From Cryptomeria japonica (taxonomy: Eukaryota; Streptophyta; Pinopsida; Cupressales; Cupressaceae), in assembly GCF_030272615.1 (NCBI RefSeq), contig NC_081410.1:145974349-146038348 (forward strand): a stretch of 64,000 nucleotides of DNA, given 5' to 3'. How positions within the stretch are numbered: position 1 is the stretch's first letter; each line of letters opens with the position of its first letter. The notes beneath the pieces are model-generated. The model was not told the DNA's origin and did not search any database. It was given only the letters and a program-made list of their open reading frames with translations. Shown one piece after another: positions 57,403 to 64,000 of the stretch. Position numbers and translations under genes: made by a program.

Positions 57403-60400
57403 ATGGGGAAAATGGGAAGCAGTAGTTCAACAAGAAGCCAAGTGAAAAACAAAATGTACCTTAACCTAACCGAATTGGTTAAAACACCAGGTTTCACTAA
57501 TGAATACCATGATATTTATGATCCTGCTATCCATGGTGAAAAGCATATCATAGATATTAGATATACATTGTCTAGTAAGGTGGCAGATGCATCCAGGGCA
57601 AAATTTATTGTTTTCAACCCAATGTTACAACAAAAAACAAATAAAATCGCATCGTGGGATGTTGGATTGGGAAGCATGGTGTTACCTGAAGTATTCCCTT
57701 GCCCTGATTTTGTCATGGTCTACGCCGAAAATTATGATGAAGATAAAAAAGCAATTGTCAATAAAAATACAAAAGAGGAAATTCTATCCATAAACGAGGG
57801 AGAATTTGCTTGTTTGTTGAACCTAGGATTTGAAGCCCAAAATTCAAACGTCCAAATTGACCTTGAAAAGTTGGCAGGGAATTATGAGAGTCTCAATCCA
57901 AGTCGCAGAGATTCATTTATCAAAGGTCTAATAAAGATTGGTACTGGTATTGTGTTGGATTCTAAAATTTTTGTTCCATGGGTTGGGGATACTATTTCCT
58001 TGCTGTCATTTTTCTTGGGATTGGAAAATGATAGGGAAGTGGGTGCAAGCCTTCTTGAAATGATTTATAATATCCATTGTGCAAGTCAACCAGTAAGATA
58101 TAATTGTATTGATCACATTGTAAAATCCATGCAAAAACAATTACTTATGATCAAAAAAGGTTCCTGTAAGACATTTAGGTTCTCATCCTACTTGTGCTAT
58201 CTCCTTCTATCCAAGTATCGTGCAATATTTGAGACCAACAAGCTTCAAATTGTGAGCTATAAGATTGATGAGAAGACTGGGAAGAGAACAGACTATCCAA
58301 TATATGATTGGAGCCCAAAGATAAGGATGCATGATAACAGAAAGAACTACAACCATTTTGTAGACTTCTTTTTGGCACCAATGTATAATGAAATTACAAG
58401 CACTCCAATGCCTAGGTTGCCTATGTCTTGTAGAGATTGCATTCAACTCAGAAGTCAAATAGAATTGGCAGACTGGTTCTTCATGGAAGAATTCACTGTG
58501 TTAAGGTTTTACGGATCGACAGTAAAACCATACAAACTTCCAATACATGTGACAGAGAGGGTATTTGCATTAGAGTATGTACGGCAATTGGAGAGCACAG
58601 ATAGGCACTTCCATGGTTAGCAAAAGAAGAGCATATTTCCTTCCTTGCCTTTCTCATGTGGAGGGTTCACATTTGAGAGAAAAGCATTCATTGTGGCACA
58701 TGATTTCTTGACAGTTTTTAACTTTGGTGATGAGGGTCTCTGGCAGTATGATCCAATCGGTGTAATTCAAGCAAGGCTTAAGAAAAATGGGAACTCTTCA
58801 GCGTTATGTCAACATGAAAGTAAACCATTGCTAGAAAAGCTTAGAAACAAGGACTCCTGGGATGAGGTTAAAAAAGAGATGGAGAAAATTGCAGCTGACA
58901 ATAACATTTCAACAAAAGAAATTTCATCACAAATTATGGAGGGCCAGGGCATCCAAAATAGGAGGTCCTACAATTTCTACATAAAATCTGCTAATCCATC
59001 TAAGAAAACTATTCCCAAATCAATTCTGCACGAATGTAAAGAGAATTATTGGACTCAAACCAAAATAAATGATTTTTGGACTATGAGGAGGAATCTCGGT
59101 GAACCAAAGACAAGTGCAAAATTTGATAGCATCGACGAGGATGAATAGTTTAGCAAATTGTGGAATATGGAGCATCCCACAACATCATATGACAGGAGTG
59201 AAGATGTTGATCAGTATGAGCCTAAGGTTGAGCCCACTCAAACAACTACTATAGTCCCTAAAATATTAGGTGCAGTCAATGAGGCAATGAAAGAGAAATA
59301 TATCAAAGGGTCAAGCATTGTGGAAAAAATGGGATTTGAAGGTGGTGGTCTAGGTCCCAGAGGAGAGGGCATTTGGTATCCACTTCAGGTACAAAATCTA
59401 TCAGGGTCAAAATCAAAACGTCCTTATAGACCAATCATTGGACTTGATTCTTCAGATTCATCAGGGATAGGTACTACTCACTACCCTTAGGGTCCACCTA
59501 CATCTGTTTCTAGTTCAAATCCACAACCACCACCACATCATGGTATTCCCATTGGTGGTGAATCAAGTGCCACTACCACTAGTGGGGAATCTGGGGATAG
59601 TATTCATATTATTGTTCAGTCAAGTGCCATTGTGATTGGTGTTGGACAAGGGCAACAACAAAATATCTCTCGCAAGAGGCCACTAGAGGTAAATAATCAA
59701 TCTCATACTATTGAGAATCCTATATCAAGTGCCACTGACACTATAAATCAATCATTTGCAGCTTCAGATCACACACCTCAAAAGACTATGAAAACTACAC
59801 ATGAAAGTGTCAATGGGAGTGGAACAACATCAGGAACTGTTGTTGGTAATCCTATTCCTAGTCAAGCATTAGTTAAAACCAGAGGAATAAGTGGAACTGG
59901 AGCCTATGGTATTCCTATGTCACCTTTCAAACATTCAATTACTTCAGCAAGCCCATATTTTCAATTTCATGATTACTATGAAAAATTTGAACACACAACA
60001 AAAGCAAATAAAGAAAAAAAGAAAGCATTTCATAGGAATTCCATGTCTGAAGTTGTAAACGAACAGCCTGCAAGGAACAGGGTATTTCCAACATATGACC
60101 CACAGAAAGATATGATGGAGTTCATGGTTGTTATGCCCTCGAGCCCATCTAAAGATAAAAATCCACCACACAGTCAGATAGATCCTTCTCAATTTCAAGT
60201 TAGCACCCTCCAAATGGATTTCTCCAAAGTACATGTGGACAAAATTAGTGTATCAAAAAGGACTAACGAAGTGGTCTACACTTCACTGCTAAAGGTGGAG
60301 AGAGAAAAAAATAAACTGGAGAAACAAATAGAAAAGTTATAGGCAGACCTGGAAAATGAAAAATCAAGGAGGAAAGCAGCAGATAGCAAGTGCAATGAAT

Positions 60401-61404
60401 TACAGAAAAGGATAAAAAATTTGGGCTTTGCAGTAGAAATTGTAGAGCAAGACAAGAAGGATGCAAAATTGAAGGACCTAACACAAAAATTGGCTAAAAG
60501 CAATAATAAAATTGTTGAGGAAAAAGCCAGTTTTCAAAAAGTATACAAAAGTTATGAGTCTGCTGCCGCCGAAATGAAAAAATTACAGGACCTATTGGAT
60601 CATGGGAAGGAAAAAGAAAAACATTTGCAAGAGGAAGTAGAGGAAGAAAGAAAAAAATGTGCACAAATGAAAGAAGACCTGCACAATGCAAATGATAAAA
60701 TAAAAACTTTGGATGATAGACTGAAAGATAATATGAAAAATACAACGAAGTATATACAAGAAAACATTTGGTGGCAAATAATGCAGAGGAGTGAGAAGTT
60801 GTGTGAATGGTTTCAATTGATTGAAAGTATGAGACAAATTTTTAAAAAAATCAAAGGGCACTATGAGAAGAGCACACATGTTTATTCAAAAGAGGAAATG
60901 GCAAAAAAGATTTTGAAAGTAGTCTACAGTTCCAGTGACAGCTACTTGGCATCCAAGGGAATTAAGAGCCACATTGATGCCACAGTTAAGACATCATATA
61001 TCATTCAAAAATGCCAGAAGCTAAGGGAAACGTCAGAAGTTATGGATAGTTGTGGAAAAAAGATAATGAAGCTACAAGAAAAGAAAAATAATTTGATTAA
61101 ACTTGGTTTGCCTAAGCCTGTTGACACAGAAAATAAATTCATTGGAGAAGAAGCTTACAAAAAAATCATGGAGAAAAAAATGAAGTCTGATTTAGACTTG
61201 CTTCCAAAGGACACAACTCCCAAAAGCTTTCTGGAATTCATCCAACCATTTACAACTCTAAATTCGCTATTGGATGAAACTGTGGTGTCAAGTAAATCTT
61301 CTAAATATGGAATGTTGATGAAGTTGGAGTTGACTTTCCATAGTTTACAGAATATTGACCTTCCATCAGACGAAGAGTGGAGAACCCTACAAAAAATCGC
61401 ATAG
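57403..61404 (+). pseudogene. Frame C: ~1,333-residue G-patch/coiled-coil protein with in-frame TAGs
   Basis: One reading frame runs from ATG 57403 to a TAG at 61402-61404 (a TAA follows at 61411-61413). It is interrupted only by TAG codons at 58618, 59146, 59488 and 60340. Residues 1-~510 are a helical domain of unknown family with IKKGSCKTFRF near residue 250. A G-patch-like motif (SSIVEKMGFEGGGLG, then EGIWYPLQ) lies at ~635-680. A Ser/Thr/Gly-rich and basic linker (KRPLEVN at ~59675) follows. A coiled coil spans ~960-1120 and a helical tail the rest. G-patches usually bind RNA helicases or RNA; that role is inferred here. There is no polymerase, protease or integrase. The layout resembles ORF2 of the element at 9103-15596. 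It could be a transposon protein, a virus-derived gene or a host gene relic. Confidence 0.6.
59305..59450 (+). other. G-patch-like segment in frame C
   Basis: Pattern (S)IVEKMGFEGGGLGPRGEGI followed by PLQ fits the G-patch core hhxxMGaxxGxGLGxxxxGxxxP. The final glycine-rich end is weaker (IIGLD). Confidence 0.5.
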
Positions 61405-61481
61405 AATTCTTAAGAATCATAGTATGTATTGCACAATTTTCTTCTTTTATTCTTAATTTCAAGGTTTTTTTTTTCCCTGTT

Positions 61482-61575
61482 TGCTATTTTGCTAATCCAG
61501 CCTATGAATCTAATTTATTAATAGGAAAAAAATAGCACTCACTATTGCTATTTTGCTAATCCGGCCTATGAATCT
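61482..61575. repeat. Tandem duplication TGCTATTTTGCTAATCC(A/G)GCCTATG
   Basis: A 31-bp block occurs at 61482 and 61545 with one mismatch. A third, weaker echo (GCTAATACGGCATGTGATG) is at ~61794. Confidence 0.8.
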
Positions 61576-61885
61576 ATGATGCACAGTGCAAAACTTCAGC
61601 CAGTAAATTTGTATTCTCAAATTCTCCCTTGCTTTAACATTTATGCATTTCTCTATTTCTGATTAGTAGGTTTTAGGCACTGCTATAGCTATTATCTATG
61701 TTTAATTTGTCATGACTCATGGCATGAATTAATATTTAATTTTGAACTCTGTCTTTTGAATAGGAGACATCAAACATGTAGCAGATGTTAAATTGCTAAT
61801 ACGGCATGTGATGGCCATATAAATATGTGCTGAGTTTGTGATTTTGATGTTCAGTGTTCACATGTTGCAAACTTGCAATTCGACA

Positions 61886-62105
61886 TGAAGTTGTTGTTGC
61901 TCCCTTGTTTCTATAAAAGGGAATTCAGGGTCATTTGCAATTTTGCAAAGGGTTCTAAAACTTTGTATTCACTTTTGCATGGACATTGGAGAATCACACA
62001 GGAGTTGTTGTTGCTCTCTTGTTTCTATAAAAGGGAATTCAGGGTCATTTGCAAAGGGTTCTGAAACTTTGTATTCACTTTTGCAATTAGCATGGAGAAT
62101 CACAC
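61886..62105. repeat. Tandem duplication, 2 x ~110 bp
   Basis: Unit 1 from ~61888 and unit 2 from ~62004 share TTGTTTCTATAAAAGGGAAT, GGGTCATTTGCAA and CTTTGTATTCACTTTTGCA. Unit 2 has an 11-bp deletion. Confidence 0.85.
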
Positions 62106-62528
62106 TAATTGGTGTATTACTATTGAATGAATTGTATCATATGGCTATATTTTGAAAGAATTAATGAAAATCTAAGTTCTCGACATGTATATTACTATTG
62201 AATGAAATTTATCATATCGTTCTGAAATGTATCACACAGATTTGAGACTCAAACATGTATAAATAAACAATAAACATCTCTGTATCAATAAACACATTAT
62301 GGTTTTTTTTTATTATGCTATTTTAAATCTGGAAATAGAAAGTTGAAAAATAAAATTACAAATCAATATTAAATTCTAATTGCAAAAAGTAATATGCTTT
62401 TGTAATATGAATGATGAGATACAGTAATAAGATTAATAAATACCAATCTCTTACAGTTGCCATTCATCCTCATCAAATTCAATGCTTTCTTGATTCTCGT
62501 CTATGGTTTCTTTACTCTGAGTCTGAGT

Positions 62529-64000
62529 CTACATATCTTCGCCAAACTGCATCTCAATGCTACCAGTAGGTCCACTAGTCTCACTGGCACTTTGGTTTGA
62601 AGTGTTGCCCAAACCTCTTCTTTCACATTTGGACCTCCAGATTTGCAGTGCCCTATCGTAAGGAAAAGTGTGGACATCATACCTAGATGTATAGAGCCTC
62701 AAGCAATTTTCCAAATTTTTGTCTAGTTTGTTTCTTAGCTTTGATTTTAGGAACCCCAAAGCACTGAAAACTCTCTCATCTTCCACCGAACCCAATATCA
62801 TGGTAAGACATAAATCAGCAAGCTTCACATATTCTGGCATTGAATCACGCAAGGATGCGTTCTCAGCTATATATTTCCAAACCCTTGTTACTGATCCCTC
62901 TTCGTGGGGGTTCTCCATTTTGGCATATTGTTGTTTCATAGTGTATGCAAAATGAGATGATTGCTCTCGAAGATGAGTTTCATCTAATATTCCATTTATA
63001 GTTACTCCATTCAATTCTCTAGATATGCAAAATTGTTTTATCAAAGTCAGTAGCTTACTTCGAAAATCAGATGCACTGTTGAGGCTCCAATAATGAGGAA
63101 ACACAATAGACATGGCTTCGAGTAGGTTGTCAGGAGGGAATATGCTTCTAATTTTTGAGGAAAGATCATATGCAATTTTCTTCACAGAAGTAGTTACAGT
63201 CTCAACAATCTTGTCGAAATCTTCCTTTGTAACTCTTGCTAGTTTCTTCCTGGGGCGCTTTCCTAGTTCCTCGGGGTCGATCGTGGCATAGAAGTGCATT
63301 GGTATCTCAACTCCCCGTACATTGCAACATACCTCCCCGTCTGCACCAATTTGTAAAAAGTTATCAGGATTGTTCAAATCTGTGAGTGTCCGCCACTTAA
63401 CAAATTTTTCATCAGATAGTGTTGGTTGATTTCGATAGAGATTGTCGAGGGTCATGCATGTCATCTTACGCAGCATAGCATATTCTGCAATATACAGAGC
63501 TCTTTTTTGGGAAGCCTTCATAATATTCCTCATTTCCTCTAGCATGGGCAGAAGAGCTGCTAAAGTTAAGAGTGTCTCTAAATTACTTAACCTGCCAAGA
63601 AGTTCAGGAAATTTCGGTTGATCTGATTCGTCGCGAGTTGTGTGAAATAGTCCAATCAAGGATGGATATTCTGAAAACACTCGATGCGCTAGACCATCCA
63701 AAGAGATCCATTTGGTATCATTATCCTTGAGAAGCTTGTTCCCATCAGTTAATCCATCAACAAAGTGTTGAAATTCCATAAATCGCTTGGGACTTTGACA
63801 GAAGTGTGAGTAGAGCTCTCTGATTAAAATTTCAATTTTTTTAACCGAAGCAAACTTGCTCACAATTCCAAAAGCTAGATTCATTCTGTGAGCCATGCAA
63901 TGAATTGCAGTAATGTACGGTGCAAATGAAGTTTCAATCTTTGTACAAAGACCGTTCCTGTGACCTTGCATTACTGAAGCTCCATCTGCTCCAACACAAA
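62529..64000 (-). CDS. hAT-superfamily transposase-like protein, 5' end outside window
   Basis: An uninterrupted minus-strand frame of 490 codons from the right edge to a stop at 62529-62531. The frame is already open at 64000 (CVGADGASVMQG), so the ATG at 63971 is internal. Visible: the first catalytic-Asp region (GADGASVM), HCMAHRMNLA, a TKW motif matching hAT 'TRW' (NDTKWISLDG), and a C-terminal dimerisation region (ADLCLTMILGSVEDERVFSALGFLKSKLRNKL), with the conserved Glu-Arg-x-Phe-Ser core. The N-terminal zinc finger would lie outside the window. It resembles the zinc-finger/hAT proteins related to animal ZNF862 or KIAA1586. It could be an active transposase or a domesticated gene. The absence of stops sets it apart from every other long frame here. 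Confidence 0.8.
   Translation of the reverse strand, partial: CVGADGASVMQGHRNGLCTKIETSFAPYITAIHCMAHRMNLAFGIVSKFASVKKIEILIRELYSHFCQSPKRFMEFQHFVDGLTDGNKLLKDNDTKWISLDGLAHRVFSEYPSLIGLFHTTRDESDQPKFPELLGRLSNLETLLTLAALLPMLEEMRNIMKASQKRALYIAEYAMLRKMTCMTLDNLYRNQPTLSDEKFVKWRTLTDLNNPDNFLQIGADGEVCCNVRGVEIPMHFYATIDPEELGKRPRKKLARVTKEDFDKIVETVTTSVKKIAYDLSSKIRSIFPPDNLLEAMSIVFPHYWSLNSASDFRSKLLTLIKQFCISRELNGVTINGILDETHLREQSSHFAYTMKQQYAKMENPHEEGSVTRVWKYIAENASLRDSMPEYVKLADLCLTMILGSVEDERVFSALGFLKSKLRNKLDKNLENCLRLYTSRYDVHTFPYDRALQIWRSKCERRGLGNTSNQSASETSGPTGSIEMQFGEDM

Larger units (their letters stand above)
61405..62460. other. Non-coding 3' flank of frame C
   Basis: AT-rich. Holds two tandem duplications listed separately. 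No poly(A) signal can be fixed with confidence. Confidence 0.5.

Noticed and set aside
52900-61413. Endogenous caulimovirus-like or other reverse-transcribing virus
   Set aside because: No reverse transcriptase, RNase H, movement-protein or coat-protein motif was seen in A, B or C.

Overview
The window looks like a retrotransposon-dominated stretch of a very large plant nuclear genome. A gymnosperm (conifer-like) genome is my best guess, but this is inferred from repeat style and cannot be proven from 64 kb. Evidence for a plant: at least six LTR units with TG...CA ends, primer-binding sites complementary to initiator-Met tRNA, poly-purine tracts, 5-bp target duplications, introns with canonical splice sites, a hAT-type transposase, and many microsatellites. 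No tRNA, rRNA, CRISPR array or bacterial-type operon was seen.

Layout. 1-1224: 5' LTR and leader of a minus-strand LTR element running off the left edge. 1390-1822: decayed Lys/Pro-rich ORF. 1823-6800: gene-free DNA with two families of short repeated motifs. 6806-8439: solo Copia-type LTR. 8750-17102: one old minus-strand exon split by a non-autonomous Copia-type element (9103-15596, TSD GAATT) and a solo LTR (15676-16922, TSD CAGGA); removing both restores one reading frame. 18756-19200 holds two more exons of probably the same locus. 19387-33478: a non-autonomous Gypsy-type element with a truncated 5' LTR, split by a complete but decayed Copia element (21699-28597, TSD CTAAG). 33479-42736: old DNA with one well-formed exon, foldback hairpins and microsatellites. 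42742-50447: a Gypsy-type GAG-only element flanked by TSD AGTTG, whose 5' LTR is followed by a copy of the right-hand flank. 50448-52900: AT-rich DNA and a palindromic minisatellite.

52900-61413 is the most unusual part. It has a small plus-strand ORF (A), a convergent minus-strand ORF (B), a set of ~250-bp tandem repeats, and a ~1,335-codon plus-strand frame (C) with an N-terminal alpha-helical domain, a G-patch-like motif and a C-terminal coiled coil. C is interrupted by four in-frame stops, all TAG. The repeat block between B and C shares two 10-bp words with the region upstream of A, so A, B and C may belong to one unrecognised mobile or virus-derived element. Frame C and ORF2 of the non-autonomous Copia element share the pattern IKK-x4-TFRF at a similar distance from the N-terminus.

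62529-64000 is a long uninterrupted hAT-family transposase-like frame running off the right edge. Nearly all coding sequence here is mobile-element derived; apart from the hAT frame, every long frame carries at least one stop or frameshift.
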